This document shows, piece after piece, positions 7,304 through 14,667 of a DNA stretch of 30,687 nt. Position numbers and translations under genes: made by a program. A model generated the notes under the pieces. It saw only the letters and a program-made list of their open reading frames with translations. It had not been told where the DNA came from and ran no database searches. Within the stretch, counting starts at the first letter, position 1. Each line of letters opens with the position of its first letter. The DNA is from Anaerolineaceae bacterium (GTDB lineage Bacteria > Chloroflexota > Anaerolineae > Anaerolineales > Anaerolineaceae), in NCBI GenBank assembly GCA_003524305.1, contig DQHW01000009.1, positions 123,840 through 154,526 of the forward strand, given 5' to 3'.

Positions 7304-7312
7304 ATTATAACA
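7304..7312 (-). promoter_or_regulatory. Extended -10 promoter of the helicase gene
   Basis: TGTTATAAT on the minus strand is a full extended -10 element. The -35 region is poor, as is common for this promoter type. The predicted leader is roughly 95 nucleotides. Confidence 0.6.
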
Positions 7313-7410
7313 TCCTTTCTGGCTGAATTGGATTGAAACCTACAGAAGAGAAGAACATTTTTGTACTCACATTTTAAGATTGGTTCAATCTCAACCAACC
7401 CTGGATGCCG

Positions 7411-7416
7411 TATAAT
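7411..7416 (+). promoter_or_regulatory. -10 box of the deoxynucleoside kinase gene
   Basis: A consensus TATAAT lies 34 bp before the ATG at 7451, without a convincing -35 hexamer. Confidence 0.45.
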
Positions 7417-7450
7417 TGGATTGCCTTTAAAAATACATCAGGAGAATTTC

Positions 7451-8086
7451 ATGCCAAAACGTTTGATTCTGGTCGCTGGAAACATCGGTTCTGGAAAATC
7501 TTCTTTGACCGAACGCATCGGTGAGCGCCTTGGATGGAGAACAGCCTTCGAATCGGTTAACGATAATCCGTACCTGCCAGATTTCTACGCAAATATGAAG
7601 GAATGGTCTTTTCATCTTCAAGTGTTCTTCCTCGGACACCGTGCACAGCAGCACCTCGAAATGTTTAACGATCCCCGCTCGTCTATCATTGACCGTTCAA
7701 TTTATGAAGATGCTTACATCTTTGCGCGTGCACTCAATTCGATGGGCAATATTAACGAACGCGATTACATCACCTACAAACAGGTTTTTGACCTTGTCAT
7801 TCGGTCCCTCCCTGCCCCCTCACTGTTGATCTACCTTAAAGCCCCCGTGGATGTCTTAATGAAACGCATTCATAAACGCGGCCGCGAAATGGAATCCACT
7901 ATCTCCAGCGAATACCTGACTTTGTTGGATTCCTTTTATTCCGATTGGATTAATAATTTTGATTTATGCCCTGTGCTTACCCTAAAAACAGATGATCTCG
8001 ATTTTGTGCACCAAAGCAAACATCTTGATACAGTAGTGGATAGAATTAATGATAAACTGGCAGGCAAAGAAGAAATGACCTTCTAG
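7451..8086 (+). CDS. Deoxynucleoside kinase (deoxyadenosine/deoxyguanosine kinase type)
   Basis: This 211-residue enzyme belongs to the deoxynucleoside kinase family, which phosphorylates salvaged deoxynucleosides to monophosphates. The P-loop is GNIGSGKSS (10-18). NPYLPDFY (39-46) lines the base pocket. DRSIYED (81-87) is the catalytic/substrate motif typical of the Bacillus dAK/dGK branch. The basic lid is RIHKRGREME (139-148). The ATG at 7451 follows AGGAGAA; an upstream in-frame ATG at 7361 would precede the -10 box. Base preference cannot be settled by eye. The gene diverges from the helicase, and a weak hairpin (8107-8126) follows without a clear U tract. Confidence 0.88.
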   Translation: MPKRLILVAGNIGSGKSSLTERIGERLGWRTAFESVNDNPYLPDFYANMKEWSFHLQVFFLGHRAQQHLEMFNDPRSSIIDRSIYEDAYIFARALNSMGNINERDYITYKQVFDLVIRSLPAPSLLIYLKAPVDVLMKRIHKRGREMESTISSEYLTLLDSFYSDWINNFDLCPVLTLKTDDLDFVHQSKHLDTVVDRINDKLAGKEEMTF

Positions 8087-8204
8087 CTGGTATCGTCATC
8101 GCCGCCTGCCTTGCATATATGTAAGGCTCCACAACCAGAAAAATGCAACCTTTAGACATAACTTGCGTATATTTTCTTAGATACAAAATTATTACGGGGC
8201 TCTT

Positions 8205-8798
8205 GTGATCAATCTGGAAGAAGAGTGGCTTGAAAAAGCCCGCCAAGGAGACGAAGACGCATTCACCATATTGGTAGAGACCTACCAGACGCCGGTGTAC
8301 AATTTGTGTTACCGGATGCTCGGCGAAGGCGGAGCCGCAGAAGATGCGGCACAAGAGACTTTTTGGAGAGCCTGGCAGAACCTTAATCGCTACGACCCTC
8401 AACGCTCATTCATTACCTGGCTCCTTTCCATCGCTGCACACTTTTGTATCGATCAACAACGTAAGCGGAAGCTTTCACTCTTCGAATTGGATGAGTTCCC
8501 GGATTTTGACATCAGTAATCCACAGGAACCTACTCCTGAAAAAGTGGTAACCCTGAATGAAGAAGACTCTGCTTTACACCATTTGATCAATCAGCTCGGC
8601 CCGCAAGATCGTGCAGCAGTAATTTTGAAATATTGGAATGATTGTTCGGAGGAAGAAATAAGTCAAATGTTATCCTTAACAGTAAGTGCAGTAAAAAGTA
8701 GATTACATCGAGCGAGAAAACAACTGGCAGAGATGATATCAGCAGGTCAATCCACTAACCTGAATAAGAGGAGGCAAAATGAATCACCAGCCTTATGA
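8205..8798 (+). CDS. ECF-type RNA polymerase sigma factor (sigma-70 family)
   Basis: This 197-residue protein has only the sigma-2 and sigma-4 regions. Region 2 spans about residues 9-95 (DEDAFTILVETYQ, AEDAAQETFWRAW, SFITWLLSIAAHFCID). Region 4 spans about 125-180 (LGPQDRAAVILKYW, SEEEISQMLSLTVSAVKSRLHRARKQL) and includes the -35-binding helix-turn-helix. The acidic linker between them is typical. It starts with GTG; the Shine-Dalgarno (ACGGGG) is modest. The 3' end overlaps the next gene, which has the HxxxCxxC motif of zinc-type anti-sigma factors, by 20 bases. The two are therefore a regulatory pair. I did not find a clear autoregulatory ECF promoter in the 118 bp upstream. Confidence 0.93.
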   Translation: MINLEEEWLEKARQGDEDAFTILVETYQTPVYNLCYRMLGEGGAAEDAAQETFWRAWQNLNRYDPQRSFITWLLSIAAHFCIDQQRKRKLSLFELDEFPDFDISNPQEPTPEKVVTLNEEDSALHHLINQLGPQDRAAVILKYWNDCSEEEISQMLSLTVSAVKSRLHRARKQLAEMISAGQSTNLNKRRQNESPAL

Positions 8799-9315
8799 GA
8801 ATTGGATTCTGGATGAAGTTCAGATCGATTCACAGGAGCAAGATTCATTAAAGCAGCACCTGAAAGAATGTCCTGAGTGCTTTAAACTAAACCACTCGTG
8901 GAACAAGGTGCAGACTGAAATAAAATCCACTCCCGTAGAACCAGCTCCGGCCGGTTTCATGCGCCGGTGGAAATATGAATTTGCCTCTCGTCAAAGAGAA
9001 TTGGAACGCCGTCAAGCGAGAACATTGTTCATCAGCCTGGCCAGTGGCGCCGGTGCTGTCTTGATTGCCCTGGCTGTCATCCTCTTGCCCGACTTTTCGT
9101 TTATCTCACTCATGGTGAGATTCTTGACCACTTTGGTAAAACTCTTTAGCGGCATTGACAGTATCGTTTCAATTTCCAGAAACCTGATTGAATCTGCTCC
9201 AACCATCACACTGATCATCGTCGGTATGTTTATCGCGGGATGGATTTGCCTTGCAGTTTTTGCCTGGGGACTCTCAATTTACAGGATCACGACCAAAGGG
9301 GTAAAAAACAAATGA
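8779..9315 (+). CDS. Membrane anti-sigma factor with zinc-binding (zf-HC2-like) domain
   Basis: This 178-residue protein has an N-terminal HLKECPEC motif (27-34), the His-x3-Cys-x2-Cys core of zinc anti-sigma domains that hold an ECF sigma factor in the cytoplasm. A charged helix (62-81) leads to a membrane segment at about 82-104 and a second at about 143-165, with a further hydrophobic stretch at 107-125. A strong AGGAGG sits seven bases before the ATG, inside the sigma gene. Its stop overlaps the next start (ATGA), so three genes are translationally coupled. Pairing with the upstream sigma factor is inferred from the motif and the overlap. Confidence 0.88.
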   Translation: MNHQPYENWILDEVQIDSQEQDSLKQHLKECPECFKLNHSWNKVQTEIKSTPVEPAPAGFMRRWKYEFASRQRELERRQARTLFISLASGAGAVLIALAVILLPDFSFISLMVRFLTTLVKLFSGIDSIVSISRNLIESAPTITLIIVGMFIAGWICLAVFAWGLSIYRITTKGVKNK

Positions 9316-10352
9316 ACAAAATTAATCGCATTTTCGTTGTTGCAGCGATCCTGGTTATCTTGTTGGTAACCCCTATAACGGTGTTGGCCCAAACCCCCAC
9401 ACCCATCGCGGCCAAGACCATCAGCGGTGATCAGATTGTCATCGCGAATACATATCGTCTCGAATCTGGGGATGAACTTATAGGCAACCTGGCCGTCATC
9501 GGCGGCACAGCCACCCTTGACGAAGGTTCAACCATGACCGGCGATGTTTTTCTTACAGGTGGCACGCTTACAGTCAGTGGAACGGTGAATGGCGACTTTA
9601 TCGCCATCGGCGGCGCTGTAAATATTGAAGATACCGCTGACATAAACGGAAATATCTCGCTCATTGGTGCAACCATCAAGAAATCACCCCTGGCTGAGAT
9701 CAATGGCGAGATTACAGAACAGTCACCCGAATTTTTTGATTTCAACTTGAGTGACCCCAAAGGCATCGACTTTCCATTCACAGCCAAAACATCCCTCCTA
9801 ACCAAGATGCTGCAGGCTTCTTTGCAGGCCTTAGCCATGGCTGCGTTGGCTGTTATTTTGGGTTTGCTTTTGCCGCAGCAGATCAAACGAGTCGCTGATA
9901 CCATCAGCAAAGAACCTTTGGTTACCGGCGGCGTTGGCTTGTTGAGTATTGTGGTTGCCCCCATTTTGTTGGTCTTGTTGACCATCACCATCATCTTGAT
10001 TCCTGTCACAATTTTAGGGACGCTTCTGGTGGGTTTGGCTGTTTTGTTCGGCTGGGTGGCAATCGGTTATGAAATAGGGCAGCGTCTTGCATTATTATTC
10101 AAGACCACCTGGCACCCCTCCATCGCAGCCGGTATCGGCGTATTACTGCTTGGATTAGTTACCGGGTTTGCCACGCTCATCCCATGCATCGGATGGTTGG
10201 TTGGCGTGATTGTAGCCATCCTGGGCTTGGGAGCTGTCGTCATCTCAAGGTTTGGATCCTCCAAATACGCCAATAAAGTTGCTCAGGCTGTGGCTCCATC
10301 AGCACCGCTGCCCCCCAATCCGCCTTCTGATCTTGAACAACCTCAAATTTAA
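9312..10352 (+). CDS. Membrane protein with bactofilin-like beta-repeat domain
   Basis: This 346-residue protein has an N-terminal hydrophobic signal (6-26). A region of about four 17-20-residue repeats follows (58-133), each opening with Gly and a hydrophobic stretch: GNLAVIGG, GDVFLTGG, GDFIAIGG, GNISLIGA. These resemble the right-handed beta-helix rungs of bactofilin/polymer-forming proteins. The rest is a membrane domain with segments at about 165-188, 203-230, 231-255 and 270-312, and a Pro-rich tail (330-346). Unlike cytoskeletal bactofilins it is predicted to place the repeats outside the membrane. ATG overlaps the anti-sigma stop (ATGA). The sigma operon context suggests an envelope role; the precise function is unknown. 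Confidence 0.8.
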   Translation: MNKINRIFVVAAILVILLVTPITVLAQTPTPIAAKTISGDQIVIANTYRLESGDELIGNLAVIGGTATLDEGSTMTGDVFLTGGTLTVSGTVNGDFIAIGGAVNIEDTADINGNISLIGATIKKSPLAEINGEITEQSPEFFDFNLSDPKGIDFPFTAKTSLLTKMLQASLQALAMAALAVILGLLLPQQIKRVADTISKEPLVTGGVGLLSIVVAPILLVLLTITIILIPVTILGTLLVGLAVLFGWVAIGYEIGQRLALLFKTTWHPSIAAGIGVLLLGLVTGFATLIPCIGWLVGVIVAILGLGAVVISRFGSSKYANKVAQAVAPSAPLPPNPPSDLEQPQI

Positions 10353-10361
10353 CAAAATCAT

Positions 10362-10388
10362 CTGGCGGTTTTGAGATAAAACCGCCAG
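10362..10388 (+). other. Intercistronic hairpin in the sigma operon
   Basis: CTGGCGGTTTT and AAAACCGCCAG form a perfect 11-bp stem with a 5-base loop between the membrane-protein and lipoprotein genes. No U tract follows (AATTAT), so it is more likely an mRNA-stability or processing element, or a leaky terminator that lowers lipoprotein expression. Confidence 0.65.
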
Positions 10389-10407
10389 AATTATAAAAGG
10401 AAAAAAT

Positions 10408-11256
10408 ATGAAATCTCTAAAAATAGCATTACTAGGCTTTGTGGCACTCACCTTAATGGCTTGTTCGTTTACCGTGAATGTGCCTTCTGTGGATACAGGT
10501 ATTTCAAATACGCTTGAGATCAGTGAACCCGCACTCACCGGCGTAGATAACAACGAAGTGATCATCGAAATGGGGGCTGGCACGTTAGGCATTTCAAGCG
10601 GTGCATCCAATCTTATTGAAGGAACCGTTAAATATAATGTTCAAGACTGGAAACCTGATATTACACGCTCTTCCAGCAGAATCACCCTCTCACAAAATAA
10701 TTCATCAAATGTCGGCATTCCCACTGGCAATATTCAAAATGATTGGCTTCTGAAATTTGGGAATGATCCCATCGACCTTACCATCAATGCCGGTGCCTAC
10801 GAAGGTAAACTTGACCTCAGCGGATTGTCAATCACCAATCTTCAAATTTCTGACGGCGCAAGTAAATCAACGATTCAATTTGATTCTTTGAATCCTGTAG
10901 CGATGGATGAATTAAGCTACAAAACCGGCGCTTCGGATGTTGAATTGTTGGGATTAGGTAACGCCAATACTGAAAAAATCTATTTTGATAGCGGTGTGGG
11001 CAGTTACACCTTGGATTTTAGCGGCGATATTCAAAATGATATCTACGTCCGCATCCAATCCGGGATGAGCGATATGACCATCATCATTCCTGATAATGCA
11101 CGGGCAAGCGTGGAGTTCACCAGCGGATTGAGCAATATTGATGCCAATGGCACCTGGACGATCTCTGGCACCACCTATGAATGTGGAACAACAGGTCCGT
11201 TGATCACAATCAATTTGGATATGGCGGTCGGCAACGTCCAACTCAAACAGGAATAA
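10408..11256 (+). CDS. Toast-rack/DUF4097-like lipoprotein
   Basis: This 282-residue protein has a lipoprotein signal peptide with the lipobox LMAC at residues 17-20. The mature part consists of many short beta-strand repeats (EVIIEMGAGTLGISSGA, LTINAGAYEGKLDLSG, IYFDSGVGSYTLDFSG, VEFTSGLSNIDANG), matching the solenoid of toast-rack and DUF4097 putative adhesins. It should be anchored to the outer face of the cytoplasmic membrane. An AAAGGAAAAAA ribosome site precedes the ATG. It is the last gene of the sigma operon and is followed by a strong terminator. Family recognition is from memory of the repeat pattern; ligand and role are unknown. Confidence 0.8.
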   Translation: MKSLKIALLGFVALTLMACSFTVNVPSVDTGISNTLEISEPALTGVDNNEVIIEMGAGTLGISSGASNLIEGTVKYNVQDWKPDITRSSSRITLSQNNSSNVGIPTGNIQNDWLLKFGNDPIDLTINAGAYEGKLDLSGLSITNLQISDGASKSTIQFDSLNPVAMDELSYKTGASDVELLGLGNANTEKIYFDSGVGSYTLDFSGDIQNDIYVRIQSGMSDMTIIIPDNARASVEFTSGLSNIDANGTWTISGTTYECGTTGPLITINLDMAVGNVQLKQE

Positions 11257-11271
11257 CACACTGCCAAATGC

Positions 11272-11307
11272 AGACCTCCGCAGTTTTAAAAACTGCGGAG
11301 GTCTTTT
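11272..11307 (+). terminator. Intrinsic terminator of the ECF sigma operon
   Basis: AGACCTCCGCAGT pairs perfectly over 13 bp with ACTGCGGAGGTCT, followed by TTTT on the plus strand. Confidence 0.88.
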
Positions 11308-11337
11308 AACGTATTTATCGAATTCATAACAATAAAG

Positions 11338-11934
11338 CTATTTATACAACCCCAAATCTTTTATCGCCTGATAAACTGCATCTCGCAGGTAATAGCGATA
11401 GCCCATGCCGTCTGCAATTCTCTGCCTGATCTGCTTTGATGAAATTTCAAGAATTGGCGCTTCGACAATGTTTACTTTGCTGCTGATTCCGGGCAGCACC
11501 TTTTCAAGCGATTCAAGATCAACCTCGTCTTCATGACGCCGCATCACACCAATTCCGTCACAGACTCGCAGAAAATCCTGCGGTCGCAGCCATGACGGCA
11601 GGTCATGCAGTGAATCCCCGCCCATCAAGTAAAACAACTGAGAATTGGGATATTCCTGCCTCAACAGGTTCATTGTATCGATGGCATAATGCGGTCCCGG
11701 GCGGTCAATATCAACCCTTGAAAGTACAAAAGCCGGGTTGCCGTGGATGGCTTTTTCTACCAGTTTTACGCGTTCTTCAACAGGGCTTACGTTTGCATAT
11801 CGTTTGTGAGGCGGATTATCCGTCACTGCCCAGAGCAATAAGTCCAACTTCAACTGAGTGCGGCATTCCTCAGCCAGGATCAAGTGCCCAACATGAGGCG
11901 GATCAAACGTTCCGCCAAAAAGTCCGATACGCAT
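11338..11934 (-). CDS. nadD: Nicotinate-nucleotide adenylyltransferase
   Basis: This 198-residue enzyme converts nicotinate mononucleotide and ATP to nicotinate adenine dinucleotide in NAD synthesis. The nucleotidyltransferase signature GGTFDPPHVGH (7-17) is complete, with the HxGH catalytic pair, and the C-terminal ISSKQIRQRI matches the second conserved element (SSTxIR). DNPPHK and the GGDSL region also fit NadD. It follows obgE after 18 bp on the same strand. obgE-nadD is a common bacterial order, which supports co-transcription. Confidence 0.95.
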   Translation of the reverse strand: MRIGLFGGTFDPPHVGHLILAEECRTQLKLDLLLWAVTDNPPHKRYANVSPVEERVKLVEKAIHGNPAFVLSRVDIDRPGPHYAIDTMNLLRQEYPNSQLFYLMGGDSLHDLPSWLRPQDFLRVCDGIGVMRRHEDEVDLESLEKVLPGISSKVNIVEAPILEISSKQIRQRIADGMGYRYYLRDAVYQAIKDLGLYK

Positions 11935-11952
11935 CAGATCATACCCTCGCGA

Positions 11953-13215
11953 TTAATCCTGCCATTCCAGTTCATAATCTTTGATGTAGACGGTTTCGCC
12001 TTCTTCAATACCTTCCTTGCGTAAAGCTTCATCCACACCCAGTGTGACCATCAAACGGTGAAAGCGGCGCACCGAACCGTCATGCTCCCAATAGGTCATC
12101 TCGGCAGCTCTTTCAATGGCGGCTCCACTTACCCTGAAACCCTCACCTTCGCGCGTGATCACAAAATCACGGGCATCTTTTTCGGGTTTATAGAGCGGAA
12201 TAAGTGCTTCGGCGATTTCAACTTCAGGAGCAGACTGCAGCAGTTCGTAGGCCTTCCATAAAACCGCCTGCAAATTTTCATGCGTCACTGCCGACATGGA
12301 CATGACCGTATAACCTTTTTTGGTCAAAGCCTTCTTTAAAGCCGGCCATTTCTCCTGCACATCAGGCAGATCAATCTTGTTCAACACCACTAATTGAGGT
12401 TTCTTCGCCAGCGCAGGATCGAATAACGCAAGCTCTGAATTTATTTGGGTAAAATCAGCCGTTATATCATCTGCCATGCCGTTCAAAACATGGATCAGAA
12501 CCCTGGTCCGTTGAATATGCTTCAAGAACCCGTCACCCAGCCCCACACCTTCATGGGCACCTTCGATCAAGCCCGGGATATCAGCCATAATGATGGATGT
12601 GTCTTCATCCAGATTGGCAACGCCCAGGTTGGGTTCGATCGTGGTGAATGGATAATCAGCGATCTTGGGGTTGGCATTCGTTACGGCTGCCAAAAAGCTG
12701 GATTTACCCGCATTGGGCACGCCGACGATGCCGATATCCGCCAGCAGTTTCAATTCCAGCCGAATATTTTTTTCTTCAGGAGGTTCGCCTTTTTCAGCGG
12801 TACGTGGAGCCTGGTTGCGCGAGGTGGCAAAATGTTGATTCCCCAGACCGCCGCGGCCGCCCTTACAAATTTTCAGCTCATCTCCGGCATGCACAAGGTC
12901 GCCGAGCAGTTCACCTGTAGCGTCATCATAGACAATTGTGCCAGGCGGAACGTGAATTACCAGGTCTTTGGCGGATCTTCCAGTCATGTTGCTGGAACCG
13001 CCGTTATCGCCATCAGGAGCAACGTATTTGCGTTTAAACCGAAAGCTCTGCAATGTATTCAGGGTCGGTAATACCTTGAAGATGACGTCGCCTCCCCTGC
13101 CTCCGTCACCACCATCCGGCCCACCACGCGGAACATATTTCTCACGGTGGAAATGCATCATCCCCGCGCCGCCTCGGCCAGAACGAACATAGATACGTAC
13201 TTCATCGATAAACAT
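11953..13215 (-). CDS. obgE: Obg-family GTPase, ribosome assembly
   Basis: This 420-residue essential GTPase assists large-subunit maturation and stress signalling. Domains are the glycine-rich Obg fold (1-157, with GGxGGxG repeats), the G domain (G1 GVPNAGKSS 165-173, G2 TT at 191-192, G3 DIPG 212-215, G4 NKID), and the C-terminal OCT domain (about 345-415, FVITREGEGFRVSG). The length fits Obg proteins with an OCT domain. GGAAGA lies 6-7 bases before the ATG. Its leader is unusual: a terminator-like structure ends about 14 bases before the start codon (13229-13291). Confidence 0.96.
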   Translation of the reverse strand: MFIDEVRIYVRSGRGGAGMMHFHREKYVPRGGPDGGDGGRGGDVIFKVLPTLNTLQSFRFKRKYVAPDGDNGGSSNMTGRSAKDLVIHVPPGTIVYDDATGELLGDLVHAGDELKICKGGRGGLGNQHFATSRNQAPRTAEKGEPPEEKNIRLELKLLADIGIVGVPNAGKSSFLAAVTNANPKIADYPFTTIEPNLGVANLDEDTSIIMADIPGLIEGAHEGVGLGDGFLKHIQRTRVLIHVLNGMADDITADFTQINSELALFDPALAKKPQLVVLNKIDLPDVQEKWPALKKALTKKGYTVMSMSAVTHENLQAVLWKAYELLQSAPEVEIAEALIPLYKPEKDARDFVITREGEGFRVSGAAIERAAEMTYWEHDGSVRRFHRLMVTLGVDEALRKEGIEEGETVYIKDYELEWQD

Positions 13216-13228
13216 AGACTATTCTTCC

Positions 13229-13291
13229 AAAAAAAGACTCAGGAACCCGGCAAAACCGTTCTTACGACCAGTTTACACCAGATTCCTGAGT
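13229..13291 (-). terminator. Terminator-like long hairpin just before obgE
   Basis: On the minus strand ACTCAGGAA pairs with TTCCTGAGT across a 37-base interval that can fold its own small stem (CGG/CCG), followed by C and seven T residues. The tract ends 13 bp before the obgE ATG. It either ends the upstream GTPase transcript or acts as a leader attenuator for obgE. Confidence 0.65.
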
Positions 13292-13304
13292 GAATATATA
13301 CCCT

Positions 13305-14624
13305 TTACTTGCCGAATTTTGCTTTCAGAATTTCAACCAGGGTAGGTTGGCCGATTTCCTGTAATTCATACCGCACACGCTGCATGGGTTTGTTGACCTT
13401 GATGATACGGTTCAGATCAATCGGTGTTGCAGAGATGACCAGGTCGACATCAGCGTTATTGATGGTTTTCTCAAGGTCCTTGACCATTTCATCACCGTAA
13501 CCCATGGCAGGTAAAATCATGCCGGTGTTGGGATATTTTACATAAGTGTCATGGATGGATCCGACAGCAAATGGTCGGGGATCTACGATCTCGGCTGCAC
13601 CAAAACGTCGGGCTGCAATCCAGCCGGCGCCGTATTTCATTTCGCCGTGGGTCAAGGTTGGGCCGTCTTCGACCACCAACACGCGTTTTCCGCGGATGGC
13701 TTCGGGATCATCCACAAATAATGGGGAGGCACCCTCGATGACCAATGCATTGGGGTTCATTGAATGCAGAGAATTTCTGACCTCAATCACTTTATCGGGG
13801 TCAGCGGTATCCACTTTGTTGATCACGAAGACATCTGCCATGCGGCAGTTCGCTTCGCCGGGATGATAAGCATGTTCGTGTCCGGCGCGATGGGGATCGG
13901 CCACCACAATGTTCAAGTCGGGTTTGTAGAATGAGAAGTCGTTATTGCCGCCATCCCATAAAACAATATCCACTTCTTGTTCAGCCTGGCGTAAAATGGC
14001 TTCGTAATCCACGCCGGCATAGACGATCACGCCGTTATCCAAATGAGGTTCGTATTCTTCACGTTCTTCAATGGTGCATTCGTGTTTGTCAAGATCCGCA
14101 TAGGTGGCAAAACGCTGTACTTTTTGTTTTACCAGGTCGCCATAAGGCATGGGGTGACGGACGGCCGCCACCTTGAATCCCATCTCGCGCAGGATCAAAG
14201 AAACGCGGCGGGTGGTCTGGCTTTTACCCGAACCAGTGCGCACTGCGCAGATGGATACAACCGGTTTGGTGGATTTCACCTGGGTGGAATCCGTGCCCAT
14301 CAGTTTGAAATCAGCACCCGCGGCCAAAACCTTGGAGGCTTGATGCATCACAAATTCATGAGGCACATCACTGTAAGCAAATACAACCTGCTCAATTTTC
14401 TGTTCCTTGATCAATTTGATCAAGTCGCTTTCAGGGTAAATCGGGATTCCCGCCGGATACAATGAACCAGCCAGTTCTGCGGGATATTTTCTGCCATCAA
14501 TATTCGGGATTTGGGTGGCAGTAAAAGCAACTACCTCATAATCCTGATTGTCGCGATAAAACACATTGAAATTGTGAAAATCGCGGCCGGCTGCTCCCAT
14601 GATCAAAGTTCTAATTCGTGCCAT
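13305..14624 (-). CDS. Cyclic 2,3-diphosphoglycerate synthetase-like GTPase (COG2403 type)
   Basis: This 439-residue protein matches my memory of COG2403 predicted GTPases, a family often annotated as cyclic 2,3-diphosphoglycerate synthetase. In methanogens that enzyme makes the internal diphosphate ring of the thermoprotectant cDPG. The N-terminal Rossmann-like part is MARIRTLIMGAAGRDFHNFN. The P-loop is RTGSGKSQTT (129-138); WDGGNND (223-229) and NKVD (269-272) follow. I chose the ATG at 14624 because AAGGAG precedes it; the longer frame runs into argS. It lies 43 bp after argS, probably in the same operon, and about 2.3 kb from pgk. Family membership is fairly firm; cDPG synthesis here is unproven. 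Confidence 0.75.
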   Translation of the reverse strand: MARIRTLIMGAAGRDFHNFNVFYRDNQDYEVVAFTATQIPNIDGRKYPAELAGSLYPAGIPIYPESDLIKLIKEQKIEQVVFAYSDVPHEFVMHQASKVLAAGADFKLMGTDSTQVKSTKPVVSICAVRTGSGKSQTTRRVSLILREMGFKVAAVRHPMPYGDLVKQKVQRFATYADLDKHECTIEEREEYEPHLDNGVIVYAGVDYEAILRQAEQEVDIVLWDGGNNDFSFYKPDLNIVVADPHRAGHEHAYHPGEANCRMADVFVINKVDTADPDKVIEVRNSLHSMNPNALVIEGASPLFVDDPEAIRGKRVLVVEDGPTLTHGEMKYGAGWIAARRFGAAEIVDPRPFAVGSIHDTYVKYPNTGMILPAMGYGDEMVKDLEKTINNADVDLVISATPIDLNRIIKVNKPMQRVRYELQEIGQPTLVEILKAKFGK

Positions 14625-14667
14625 GTAGATCATCTCCTTAAAAATAATTTGGTTTACGAGCCTTTTT

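Noticed and set aside
7204..7398. 65-residue N-terminal extension of the helicase
   Set aside because: The extension is translated from the leader hairpin and promoter region, and DEAD-box helicases start near the Q motif.
8107..8126. GCCTT/AAGGC hairpin after the deoxynucleoside kinase as a terminator
   Set aside because: The stem is short and interrupted, and no T run follows on either strand.
9431..10009. 192-codon minus-strand frame inside the beta-repeat membrane protein gene
   Set aside because: It is antisense to a gene with clear domain structure and operon coupling; the frame is a composition shadow.
12445..13071. 208-codon plus-strand frame opposite obgE
   Set aside because: obgE is unmistakable on the other strand, and the antisense product has no recognisable features.
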